A stretch of 64,000 nt of DNA from Candidatus Roseilinea sp. (GTDB taxonomy: Bacteria; Chloroflexota; Anaerolineae; J036; Brachytrichaceae): the NCBI GenBank assembly GCA_025998955.1, contig AP024676.1, forward strand, positions 4,092,001 through 4,156,000, given 5' to 3'. Positions 36,125-43,852 of the stretch are shown here, piece by piece. A model generated the notes under the pieces. That model did not search any database, was not told the origin of the DNA, and worked only from the letters and a program-made list of their open reading frames with translations. The number at the start of each line of letters is the position of its first letter. Position 1 is the stretch's first letter. The position numbers and the translations under genes were made by a program.

Positions 36125-36163
36125 AGCGCCCTTCGTCCTGATGCGACGGGGCGCTTTCATTTT
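36125..36163 (+). terminator. Regulated terminator of the serS T-box
   Basis: AGCGCCC (36125-36131) and CGTC (36134-36137) pair with GACG (36145-36148) and GGGCGCT (36149-36155), with a 2-nt bulge, followed by TTCATTTTC. It overlaps and excludes the antiterminator helix. Confidence 0.85.
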
Positions 36164-36182
36164 CATTCGACATGAGGATGCA

Positions 36183-37463
36183 ATGTTGGATATCAACCTG
36201 ATCCGCAAAGAACCGGAGGTCGTTCGCCAGGCCATCATCAACCGCGGCAACGATCCAACGCCGGTGGACGAGATCTTGGCCCTCGATGTGCAGCGCCGGG
36301 AAATCCTGGCGCGCTCGGAGCAATTGCGCGCCACCCGCAACGCCGTGAGCAAGGAGATCGGCCGCATGCGCGACGAAGCCGAGCGCGAGGCGAAGAAAGC
36401 CGAGATGCGCCGCGTCGGCGACGAGATCGCCATGCTGGAGGCCGAGCTGGGCAAGATCGAGGCACAGCTCAGCGAGCTGACGGCGGCATTGCCGAACGTA
36501 CCCGATCCGCGCACGCCGGTAGGGCCGGACGAAACGCATAACGTCGTGTTGCGCGTGGTGGAAGGCACGCTGCCAAAGCCGGACTTCCAGCCCAAACCCC
36601 ACTGGGAGATCGGCGAGCAGTTGGGCATCATTGACTTCGAGCGCGGCGTGAAGTTGAGCGGCAGCCGGTTCTATGTGTTGAACGGCTGGGGCGCGCGCCT
36701 GCAACGCGGCCTGATCGCTTGGATGCTCGACCTGCGCATGCAGCAGGGCTATGAGGAACGCTACTTGCCGTTCATGGTGAAGTCGCAGACGTTGTTCGCC
36801 GCCGGTCAACTGCCCAAATTCCGCGACAACCTGTATCACGACGCCGAAGAAGACTTCTGGATGGTGCCGACGGCCGAAGTGCCGCTCACCAACCTGCACG
36901 GCGACGAGATCCTCGACGCCGACGATTTGCCCAAGCTCTACACCGCCTATACACCGTGCTTCCGGCGCGAGAAGATGAGCGCCGGCCGAGACGTGCGCGG
37001 CATCAAGCGTGGCCACCAGTTCGACAAGGTGGAGATGTATGCCTTCACTAAGCCGGAGGAGAGCGATCACTACCTGGAGAAGATGCGCGAAGATGCCGAG
37101 GCCACGTTGAAAGGACTCGGCCTGACCTATCGCGTCAAGCTGCTGTGCACCGGCGATCTGGGCTTCGCTTCGCGCATCACCTACGACATCGAGGTATGGT
37201 CGCCCGGCGTCGGCGAATGGCTGGAGGTCAGCTCGGTCAGCAACGTAGGCGACTTTCAAGCGCGCCGCGCCAACATCAAGTTCCGGCGCGAGAAGGGTGC
37301 CAAGCCGGAATTCGTGCACACACTGAACGGCAGCGGCCTGGGACTGCCGCGCACGATGATCGCGGTGCTGGAGAACTACCAGCAGGCCGACGGTAGCGTC
37401 GTGGTGCCGGAGGCGCTGCGTCCCTACGTCGGCACCGACGTCATCCACCAGGCACACGCCTAG
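36183..37463 (+). CDS. serS: Seryl-tRNA synthetase
   Basis: 426 residues, the usual length. The N-terminal coiled-coil arm that binds tRNA-Ser spans about 25-100 ([20 protein letters not shown]). The class II catalytic core has motif 2 [21 protein letters not shown] and motif 3 [18 protein letters not shown]. It charges tRNA-Ser (and tRNA-Sec, relevant because selA is nearby). The start at ATG 36183 has GAGG 6 nt upstream and follows the T-box terminator; an earlier in-frame start at 36114 would translate the antiterminator and is wrong. Confidence 0.96.
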   Translation: MLDINLIRKEPEVVRQAIINRGNDPTPVDEILALDVQRREILARSEQLRATRNAVSKEIGRMRDEAEREAKKAEMRRVGDEIAMLEAELGKIEAQLSELTAALPNVPDPRTPVGPDETHNVVLRVVEGTLPKPDFQPKPHWEIGEQLGIIDFERGVKLSGSRFYVLNGWGARLQRGLIAWMLDLRMQQGYEERYLPFMVKSQTLFAAGQLPKFRDNLYHDAEEDFWMVPTAEVPLTNLHGDEILDADDLPKLYTAYTPCFRREKMSAGRDVRGIKRGHQFDKVEMYAFTKPEESDHYLEKMREDAEATLKGLGLTYRVKLLCTGDLGFASRITYDIEVWSPGVGEWLEVSSVSNVGDFQARRANIKFRREKGAKPEFVHTLNGSGLGLPRTMIAVLENYQQADGSVVVPEALRPYVGTDVIHQAHA

Positions 37464-37550
37464 GGATCGCGCAGCGCTCCGACGCACCCAATCGCGACAA
37501 AATGTGCCCTTAATGCTCGGCTAATCATCCGCGCTAGACTACACAGCGGT

Positions 37551-38303
37551 ATGAGCGCACCTGAACCCATCGTGCTGATCGGCGGCTTCGGTTCACATTG
37601 GAGCGACTATCGCTTCGCTGCACGGGTGCTGGCCAACATCGCAGGTCGGCGCGTCTTCATCGCCGGCATCACCCGCGTGACGTGGATGTTGGCCAGCCTC
37701 GCAGATTACAGCCTGCTGGTGGACCGCACGCATACAGCCGTCAGCCATGCCCTGAAGCAGACCGGCGCGCGCAAAGTCATCCTCGTGGGCCACAGCGCCG
37801 GCGGCATTGTCGGGCGCGCCTACCTCGGCGACCGGACGGTCAAGCCACACCAACGCTCATATCACGGCTATGAACGCGTGTCGCGCCTGTATATGGTCGG
37901 CAGCCCGCTGCGGGCGACGAAGGAAGCGCCGCGCCCAGGCATGCGTGCCGCTGCCTGGGTGGACGAGACATACCCCGGCGCTTATTACGCCCCGCAGGTC
38001 AAGTACCTCAACGTGCGCAGCCGGCACATCGAGGGCAAAGTCAACGGCACCTTGCGCCAGCGCGAGGCCTACTACAACTACCGCTTCATCTCCGGCAACG
38101 GCACGCAGTGGGGCGATGGCGTGGTGCCCCTCTCGCTCAGCGAACTCGAGGGCGCAGCCACGCTCGAACTGGAAGGCGTGGGGCACTCGCCGGGTTGGGG
38201 CAAGTGGTTCTTCGGCGATGCCTCGGTCATTCGCGCATGGTGGCATTACTTCGAGCTGGGCGATGCGCCGCCTCTGCCGAACGAATCGGTGGCCCTGGCC
38301 TGA
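37551..38303 (+). CDS. Alpha/beta-hydrolase (lipase/acyltransferase-like)
   Basis: 250 residues. The oxyanion region IVLIGGFGSHWSDY opens the protein, and the nucleophile elbow is VGHSAGGIVGRAYLG. An acidic residue in WGDGVVPLSL and the His in GVGHSPGW could complete the triad. No signal peptide is seen. Similar proteins are annotated as esterases, lipases or PGAP1-like hydrolases; the substrate is unknown. TAGACT at 37535-37540 lies 10 nt before the ATG. It is convergent with the LuxR-Kelch gene, 15 nt apart. Confidence 0.75.
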   Translation: MSAPEPIVLIGGFGSHWSDYRFAARVLANIAGRRVFIAGITRVTWMLASLADYSLLVDRTHTAVSHALKQTGARKVILVGHSAGGIVGRAYLGDRTVKPHQRSYHGYERVSRLYMVGSPLRATKEAPRPGMRAAAWVDETYPGAYYAPQVKYLNVRSRHIEGKVNGTLRQREAYYNYRFISGNGTQWGDGVVPLSLSELEGAATLELEGVGHSPGWGKWFFGDASVIRAWWHYFELGDAPPLPNESVALA

Positions 38304-38318
38304 CCAGGCTGAGCCGCG

Positions 38319-39779
38319 CTACTGATCCTTGTTCGACTGGAAGGCCGGCAGGAAGGTGCGGTTATTCAACACCTCATACACGTAGTTGTCGGCCAGCGGC
38401 ACGCTGCGCGTAGATCCGCCGATGGCGTAGAACTCGGTGGACAGGGACGCAATGCCGACATACCGCCAGTCCCCCATTCGTTGCTCTGGCATCTCGAACG
38501 GCGTCCATTTGTCCGCGTTGGGGTCATATCGCTCGTTGAAACCGATGAAGCCGGAGAGCCCGCCGCCCACGGCAAAGAGCGTCGAGCCGACCTGCGCCAG
38601 GCCAAGCCCACCGCGAGGGATGGTCATCGGCGCGCAGACCGCCCATTCGCCGGTCGCGATTTGGAAGTACTCGCACGTCGCATATTCCCGCCTGCCATCA
38701 TAGCCGCCTACCGCGTAGATGCGGCCGTTGACGACGGCTGCGCCGAGCTGGCTGCGCGGCGTGGGAAGCGGCGCGAGTGACGTCCACCGGCCTGACTTTA
38801 CGTCGAAGGCAAGCGTAGTGGTGTTCAAACCGCTCAACGTTCGGCCCCCGACGACATAGAGCCGGTCACCGAACGCCACGACGGCGTGGCCGGCCAAATG
38901 AAGCGGTAGGGGTGGGAGCACCTTCCATTCACCCGTCGTCAGGTTCAGCGCCTCGACGCGATCGGTCGCCTGGCTATCCGCCGTGGCGCCGCCGGGCACA
39001 TACAGCATGTTGCCGATGACGGCAGCGCCGGCGTTCATCACCGGCGTCGGCTTGCTCGCCGCTTCTCGCCAGGCGTCGCGGCGCGGGTCGTAGACCAGCA
39101 CTTCGCTCGACGGCGCACGCCCGATTTCGCCGCCGATGACATACACGTTGCCTCCCACGACGGCGACGGCCGGCCGTGTGCGCGCCGTGCGAATCGAAGC
39201 GCGAGGGTGCCAACGCGAGGATTCGACGGGCAACGCGACGACGGCCGGGTCGCTTGATCCATCAGCCGGCACAAAGTCGTTCGACGTCGCGCCAGCCTCG
39301 GCGGCGGGGCGTTGCAACAAGAGGATCGTGAGCAGCACGATGGCCACCAGCGCCGCGACGGACGCCATGCGCTGCCACAGGGCGGGTGACGGCAACGGCT
39401 GCGGGTTGGGCGCGACCGGCGTCGGTTGCGCACGCGGCGACGCCGGTTGAACTGCAATAGCAACAGGGGAGGCATGCCGGGCGTCGAGAGCCAGCTCGGG
39501 CATCGCCGCCTCGCCGGACGCTGTTGCGACAGACAGGGTGATAGGAAGCTCTGGCGCAGCCTGCGTTGTCATCTCCACCCACCCGTTGCGCACGGCGATC
39601 ATGGTGACCTCAGTGCGCGACTGGGCCTCCAGCTTGGTGAAGATGTTGCGTAGGTGAACGCGAACCGTGTTCGGACTGACGTGCAACTGCGCAGCAATCT
39701 CTTTGTTGCTGATGCCCGTTGCAAGCAACCGCACCACCTCCAGCTCGCGTTCGGTCAACGGCTCCCTCGGCTCAGCCAT
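38319..39779 (-). CDS. Membrane-anchored LuxR-type HTH regulator with extracytoplasmic Kelch repeats
   Basis: 486 residues. A GerE/LuxR HTH lies at residues 8-65 (LTERELEVVRLLATGISNKE, VHLRNIFTKL). A Pro/Ala-rich linker leads to one transmembrane helix (about 139-155), and from about residue 197 come five to six Kelch units (NVYVIGGEIG, RLYVVGGRTL, RIYAVGGYDG, LFAVGGGLSG). The topology puts DNA binding inside and a beta-propeller outside, so it may be a one-component sensor that binds a surface ligand. No receiver domain is present. A TATAAT on the minus strand (39792-39787) is 7 nt before the ATG 39779. The regulated genes are unknown. Confidence 0.8.
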   Translation of the reverse strand: MAEPREPLTERELEVVRLLATGISNKEIAAQLHVSPNTVRVHLRNIFTKLEAQSRTEVTMIAVRNGWVEMTTQAAPELPITLSVATASGEAAMPELALDARHASPVAIAVQPASPRAQPTPVAPNPQPLPSPALWQRMASVAALVAIVLLTILLLQRPAAEAGATSNDFVPADGSSDPAVVALPVESSRWHPRASIRTARTRPAVAVVGGNVYVIGGEIGRAPSSEVLVYDPRRDAWREAASKPTPVMNAGAAVIGNMLYVPGGATADSQATDRVEALNLTTGEWKVLPPLPLHLAGHAVVAFGDRLYVVGGRTLSGLNTTTLAFDVKSGRWTSLAPLPTPRSQLGAAVVNGRIYAVGGYDGRREYATCEYFQIATGEWAVCAPMTIPRGGLGLAQVGSTLFAVGGGLSGFIGFNERYDPNADKWTPFEMPEQRMGDWRYVGIASLSTEFYAIGGSTRSVPLADNYVYEVLNNRTFLPAFQSNKDQ

Positions 39780-39798
39780 CGCGGCGATTATAAGAAGA

Positions 39799-40830
39799 TC
39801 AAACTGGCGACTTACGCACAATGAACGCGCGCTTGGTCACTTCTATCCTGACGTCGTGCATCAGCGCGATTTCGCCGGTCGGCGCGTTGCTGTTGAGTAC
39901 GTCGCGCGCTTCTTCGATGGCCGCATACTGTAGGCCGGTTACGTCGCCTTGCAATCGCCGCACCGCCTCGCGCAGCGTAGCACGCTGCAGACCCCGCGGC
40001 AGCGCGCGCCAGGCCAAACGATCCACTGCAACGCTCTCTTGCGAGGGCTGTGCGATGCGCTCGAAGGCTACTTGCGTGGCCTGCTCGATGATCTCCACAT
40101 CGGACGCAACCGTGTCGGCCAGGCGCGTGAGCGTCATGCGGATGTTCGGGTTATAACGCTCCAGGAAAGGCAACAGCTCGTGGCGGATCCGGTTACGGGT
40201 GTGATCCAGCGCATCGTTCGTCGCATCGTGGCGCGGCTGTAGCTGCTGCTCGCGGCAGTACTGCTCGATCTCCGCGCGCGAGACGTGCAGCAGCGGCCGC
40301 ACAGCAGTGAGATGCGGCGCGGTCGGCAGGGCATCGCGCGTCTGCATACCGCGCAGCCCATGCAACCCGGTGCCGCGGATGAGGCGCAGCAGCACGGTCT
40401 CGGCTTGATCGTCGGCGTGGTGCGCCAGCGCCACCAGCCGGGCGCCGTGGACCTCCGCGACGCGCGCCAGAAACAAGTAGCGTGCCTCACGGGCAGCTAC
40501 TTCGACGGACTGTTTGCGTTCGCGCGCCAGGGCAGCGACATCCGCCCGCTCGACGACGCACGGCACGCCTCGTTCGGCGGCGAATGCGCGCACGAACTCG
40601 GCATCCGCCGCCGATTCATCCCCGCGCAGGCCATGGTCGAGGTGCGCGATGAGCGGGCGCAGCTGCAGCCGCGGAGCGACGGCCAGCGTGGCATCGGCCA
40701 GGCAAAGCGAATCGGCCCCGCCGGACACGGCCAATACCACGCCCGTCGCACCGTCTTCTGCCGAGGCGCACAACGGCTCGAACGCCTGCGCGACTTCGCT
40801 GCGGATGCGCGAGACCAGGTTCGAGATCAC
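39799..40830 (-). CDS. tilS: tRNA(Ile)-lysidine synthase
   Basis: 343 residues. The PP-loop ATP motif is AVSGGADSLCLADA, followed by HLDHGLRGDESAADAEFV and ALAHHADDQAETVLLRLIRGTG. It ligates lysine to C34 of tRNA-Ile2 (CAU), an essential step. The C-terminal domain is short compared with the 430-residue E. coli enzyme but typical of the compact form. Its ATG overlaps the rdgB stop by 4 nt, so the two are co-translated. Confidence 0.93.
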   Translation of the reverse strand: MISNLVSRIRSEVAQAFEPLCASAEDGATGVVLAVSGGADSLCLADATLAVAPRLQLRPLIAHLDHGLRGDESAADAEFVRAFAAERGVPCVVERADVAALARERKQSVEVAAREARYLFLARVAEVHGARLVALAHHADDQAETVLLRLIRGTGLHGLRGMQTRDALPTAPHLTAVRPLLHVSRAEIEQYCREQQLQPRHDATNDALDHTRNRIRHELLPFLERYNPNIRMTLTRLADTVASDVEIIEQATQVAFERIAQPSQESVAVDRLAWRALPRGLQRATLREAVRRLQGDVTGLQYAAIEEARDVLNSNAPTGEIALMHDVRIEVTKRAFIVRKSPV

Positions 40831-41462
40831 GTTGCCTCCAGCCGCATCAAGAATTCGGCTGCCTTGCGGCCGGCGATGCCGCGATGGCTGATGCGGTGCT
40901 TTTCGGTGGAGGAGAGCTGTGCCATCGTCCGCCCGTTGTCCACAAGGAACACCGGGTCGAAGCCGAAGCCGTTGTCACCGCGCTGCTCGCGCGCGATGCG
41001 CCCTTCGCACACACCCTCGAAGATGTGCTCCTGGCCTTGTGGGCCGATCAGCGCCAGCACACAACGGAAGCGCGCGGTGCGCTGCGCATCCGGCGTCGTT
41101 GCCATCTCGTGCAGGAGCGCGGTGCACCCATCGCCACCCGGCGCAGCCTGGTGGTAGCGCGACGACTGCACGCCCGGCCGGCCACCGAGCGCATCCACCT
41201 CCAGCCCCGAGTCGTCGGCCAGCACCCAAAGCTCGCCCCGGTCGCGGCGATCGGACTGCTCGCGATACGCGCGGGCGAATGCCCGGCCTTTGATCAGCGC
41301 GTTGTCCAGATACGTCGCGCCTGTTTCGTCCGGCGCGCAGCTCAGGCCTACATCGCGCGGCGCGACCAGGTTCACATCGGTCAGCCCGGCCAAGGCGAAA
41401 ATCTCGCGCAACTCTTGCAGCTTGTGCGCGTTGTTGGATGCGACCATCACGGTTCTCGGCAT
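40827..41462 (-). CDS. rdgB: Non-canonical purine NTP pyrophosphatase (RdgB/HAM1)
   Basis: 211 residues. Family motifs are MVASNNAHKLQELREIF, DDSGLEVDALGGRPGVQS and GFGFDPVFLV, then KHRISHRG with the conserved SHR. It hydrolyses dITP, XTP and related nucleotides to keep them out of DNA and RNA. It overlaps tilS by 4 nt. The BCCP gene starts 22 nt away in the opposite direction, so the short gap must hold both promoters. Confidence 0.93.
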   Translation of the reverse strand: MPRTVMVASNNAHKLQELREIFALAGLTDVNLVAPRDVGLSCAPDETGATYLDNALIKGRAFARAYREQSDRRDRGELWVLADDSGLEVDALGGRPGVQSSRYHQAAPGGDGCTALLHEMATTPDAQRTARFRCVLALIGPQGQEHIFEGVCEGRIAREQRGDNGFGFDPVFLVDNGRTMAQLSSTEKHRISHRGIAGRKAAEFLMRLEAT

Positions 41463-41483
41463 ACCCGATATACTACTCCCGCC

Positions 41484-41981
41484 ATGCGATACCTGACCAC
41501 CATCGGCGACAAGACGTACACCATTGACATCAATCAGGATGGCGAAGTTGTCATAGATGGCATCAAGCGCACCCTGGATCTGCGCGCGATTGACGACGAC
41601 GGGCTGTATTCACTGCTACTCGACAACCGGTCGTTCGAAGCGTTGGTAGAAGGGGGAGACGGCGAGTATCGCGTGCTACTCAACGGCGTGCTGTATTACG
41701 TGCAGGTCGCCGACGAGCGCGCCAAGCGTCTGGCGGAAGCGGCCGGCGCATTCAGCCCCACCAGCGGCGAAGTCAACATCAAGTCGCCCATGCCGGGGTT
41801 GATCGTATCGGTGCCGGTGACGGAAGGCCAGAAAGTGAAGAAAGGTCAGGTCGTCGTGGTGCTCGAATCCATGAAGATGGAGAACGAGCTGAAAGCCCCC
41901 CGCGAAGGCACGGTCAGCGCGGTCAAGGTGCAGCCGCGCCAAACCGTCGAGCAGAATCAGGTGCTGGTCGTGTTGAGCTAG
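41484..41981 (+). CDS. Biotin carboxyl carrier (biotinyl/lipoyl-attachment) protein
   Basis: 165 residues. An N-terminal barrel-like part (about 1-75) leads to a biotinyl domain with KSPMPGLIVSVPV and the biotin site VLESMKMENEL (Lys131). It carries CO2 in a biotin-dependent carboxylase, most like the gamma/BCCP subunit of acyl-CoA or methylcrotonyl-CoA carboxylases; carboxylase and transferase genes are not next to it. ATG 41484 is the start, with TATACT at 41469-41474, 9 nt upstream. An upstream open frame is opposite rdgB and is not real. Confidence 0.88.
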   Translation: MRYLTTIGDKTYTIDINQDGEVVIDGIKRTLDLRAIDDDGLYSLLLDNRSFEALVEGGDGEYRVLLNGVLYYVQVADERAKRLAEAAGAFSPTSGEVNIKSPMPGLIVSVPVTEGQKVKKGQVVVVLESMKMENELKAPREGTVSAVKVQPRQTVEQNQVLVVLS

Positions 41982-42021
41982 TATCAACTGTTCTGCCGAG
42001 AGATCTAAACTCGACCGGACA

Positions 42022-42036
42022 GAACCTCAGGTTCTT
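42022..42036. terminator. Short hairpin between convergent BCCP and holB
   Basis: AGAACCT-C-AGGTTCT is a perfect 7-bp stem with a single-base centre. A further CGACGAGT/ACTCGCCG pairing lies near the holB stop. Either could serve as a weak 3' end. Confidence 0.3.
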
Positions 42037-42079
42037 CGATAATCTGAAGTTCTATTCGGCGCATCCCGACGAGTCTCTT

Positions 42080-43054
42080 TCAACTCGCCGGCAAGTGCGG
42101 CAGCTTCAGCAGCAACACGTCGAGTGCCAACCGCGCGTTCACGTTGCGGTCGAGGTACTGCAGCGCCTGGCCCGTGGCGCGCAACAGCGCCACAATTTGG
42201 GCAACCGACAGCGCGTTCGCCAACCGAGCGATCCACTCGCGCTGGTCAGCATTCACCAGGGCTTCGGTCGGCGCATCGCGGCCGACGACGCGCGCCACAT
42301 CGCGCCACAGCAGCAGCCAGGCTTCGAGCGTTTGCGCGATGCGCGCCGGCTCGGCGCGCGCCAGCTTCTCAGCGTAGGCGAAGCGCTGCGTGCGGTTAGC
42401 GGCCAGCAGCGTGCGCAGGTCGTTCAGGCGCTCGGCACGCGCTTCGAGCACTTCATCGTCCTCGACAGCGCGTAGCGCCCAGCCGATCCGTCCGCGCGAC
42501 AGTCGGGCGATGAGCGCGGCGCGTTCGCGGGCAACACCTTGCGCCAGGAGCGCCTCTTCGATGGCATGCACCGGCGCCGGCCGCAGGTTGAGCGATTGGC
42601 AGCGCGAGACGATGGTCGGCAACAGCGTATCGGTGTTCGGCGCGATCAAGACGATGACGACCGAGGGGTTCGGCTCCTCCAGCGTCTTGAGGATGGCGTT
42701 CTGGCCACTGTCGGTGATGAGGTGTGCATCGTTGACGACGGCCACGCGATGCCGGCTCTCGACCGGCGCCAGGATGAGCGCATGCAGTAGCTCGCGGATT
42801 TGATCTACTTTGATCGTCTCGCCATCGCCCGTCGGCTCGACCCATAGCAGATCGGGATGCCGGCGCTGATTCACCAGCGCGCGCGAGCGATCATCGCCGC
42901 CCAACAAGGCGCGCGCCAGTGCCAGCGCCAGCGTCGCTTTGCCGACGGCGGGCGGGCCGACGAACAGGTGCGACTGCGCGAGTTGTCCGCGCTCGATGGT
43001 GCGCTGCAGGCGGCGCACCGCCCAGTCATGGCCGATGACGCCCCAGTCGTTCAT
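42080..43054 (-). CDS. holB: DNA polymerase III delta' subunit
   Basis: 324 residues. AAA+ clamp-loader fold with a P-loop HLFVGPPAVGKATLALALA, the sensor region ITDSGQNAILKTLEEPNPSVVIVL and the SRC motif IVSRCQSLNLRP. Position +1 after the P-loop lysine is Ala instead of Thr/Ser, so ATPase activity is doubtful, as is common in delta' subunits. The zinc-binding cysteines seen in E. coli delta' are not obvious. It loads the sliding clamp with tau/gamma and delta. DUF4126 is upstream on the same strand, 28 nt away. Confidence 0.88.
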   Translation of the reverse strand: MNDWGVIGHDWAVRRLQRTIERGQLAQSHLFVGPPAVGKATLALALARALLGGDDRSRALVNQRRHPDLLWVEPTGDGETIKVDQIRELLHALILAPVESRHRVAVVNDAHLITDSGQNAILKTLEEPNPSVVIVLIAPNTDTLLPTIVSRCQSLNLRPAPVHAIEEALLAQGVARERAALIARLSRGRIGWALRAVEDDEVLEARAERLNDLRTLLAANRTQRFAYAEKLARAEPARIAQTLEAWLLLWRDVARVVGRDAPTEALVNADQREWIARLANALSVAQIVALLRATGQALQYLDRNVNARLALDVLLLKLPHLPAS

Positions 43055-43082
43055 GAGCCGTTTGCCACACCGGGCAGCTGCA

Positions 43083-43667
43083 TCAGGTCGTTACGGTCGG
43101 CTGCGCCGTGCGCGGCGCGCGCAACCGGCGGGCCCGCTTGATCAGCCGGTAGGCGAGATAGCCCAGCAGCGCGGCGAACAGCAGGAACAAGATCGGGAAG
43201 AAGATTGCCAACAGCGATCCGATGGTAGCAAGCACATCTTCGGCAACGCTGATGAACGGTGCGCCGATGCCCATCGTCGCGCCGTTGACCACCGGGCGCG
43301 CTGCTGCCTTGGTCGCGTGCACGCCGGAGGCCAGGATCAGCCCACAAATGAGCGCAAGGGTGGTGTCCATGCCCGACACCACGCCGGTGTTGGCAGCGAA
43401 GAGGATCGCGCCGGCCGCCGGTCGCACGAAGGTCTGAACGGCATCGTTGATGTGATCTACGCCCGGCACTTTGTCGGCCACGAACTCGATGGTGCCGAGC
43501 ACGACCAGCGCGATGATGGCCGGCCAGCTCGCCAGCGCGTCGAACGGCGGGCTGAGTTGCAGCACGCCCAGCCGGGCCAGGACGGCCACGATCAACAAGG
43601 GGATATAGGCGTTCAGCCCGGCTGCGCCGGCCAGCCCAAACGCGCTGATGATGTTTGCCAGTGCCAT
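43083..43667 (-). CDS. DUF4126 membrane protein
   Basis: 194 residues with four to five hydrophobic helices. Motifs GLAGAAGLNAYIPLLIVAVLA and VPGVDHINDAVQTFVRPAAG are the DUF4126 hallmarks, and a positively charged tail follows the last helix. The function is unknown. It is upstream of holB on the same strand, but this link is not known to be meaningful. Confidence 0.8.
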   Translation of the reverse strand: MALANIISAFGLAGAAGLNAYIPLLIVAVLARLGVLQLSPPFDALASWPAIIALVVLGTIEFVADKVPGVDHINDAVQTFVRPAAGAILFAANTGVVSGMDTTLALICGLILASGVHATKAAARPVVNGATMGIGAPFISVAEDVLATIGSLLAIFFPILFLLFAALLGYLAYRLIKRARRLRAPRTAQPTVTT

Positions 43668-43710
43668 TTAGATGGCAATTGTATCGCCAAATGTAAGCGC
43701 GGCATGAGCA

Positions 43711-43804
43711 GGGTGCATTTCAAAATGGGGGAGCGCGAACCGGCCCGCAGGGGTATGCGCTTCAGTCGCGGCGGGATCAATCCCAGCGCTGAGCATGCGG
43801 GCAA
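43711..43804. repeat. 94-bp dispersed repeat, copy B
   Basis: Gapless match to the reverse complement of 8762-8855. It contains GGGAT-CA-ATCCC, so the central hairpin is kept with a changed loop and compensating context. The adjacent GTGCGTTGGGCGCT (43829-43842) looks like half of the AGCGCC hairpin family. Confidence 0.75.
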
Positions 43805-43852
43805 CATGACGGCACTCATCCGACCCAAGTGCGTTGGGCGCTGAGCGAAACC

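Larger units (their letters stand above)
35890..36163 (+). promoter_or_regulatory. T-box riboswitch (tRNA-Ser) controlling serS
   Basis: Stem I is closed by GCGAG (35894-35898)/CTCGC (35970-35974). Its apical part, AGAGAGCCGATGGCCGGTG...TCGGC, has the AGAGAG and GG-GGTG signature of T-box stem I. A UCC serine codon (35966-35968) followed by A fits the specifier position. The antiterminator is TCAGG (36110-36114)/CCTGA (36137-36141) with the bulge TGGCACC (36115-36121) and ACGA/TCGT; TGGC would pair with a GCCA 3' end, as expected for tRNA-Ser with discriminator G. Uncharged tRNA-Ser would stabilise it and let serS be transcribed. A heptamer array lies between stem I and the antiterminator. 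Confidence 0.9.

Noticed and set aside
36114-36182. N-terminal extension of serS
   Set aside because: It would translate the T-box antiterminator and terminator; SerS homology starts at ATG 36183, with GAGG before it.
40884-41483. Upstream extension of the BCCP gene
   Set aside because: It is antisense to rdgB. The BCCP-like sequence starts at ATG 41484 behind its own -10 box.
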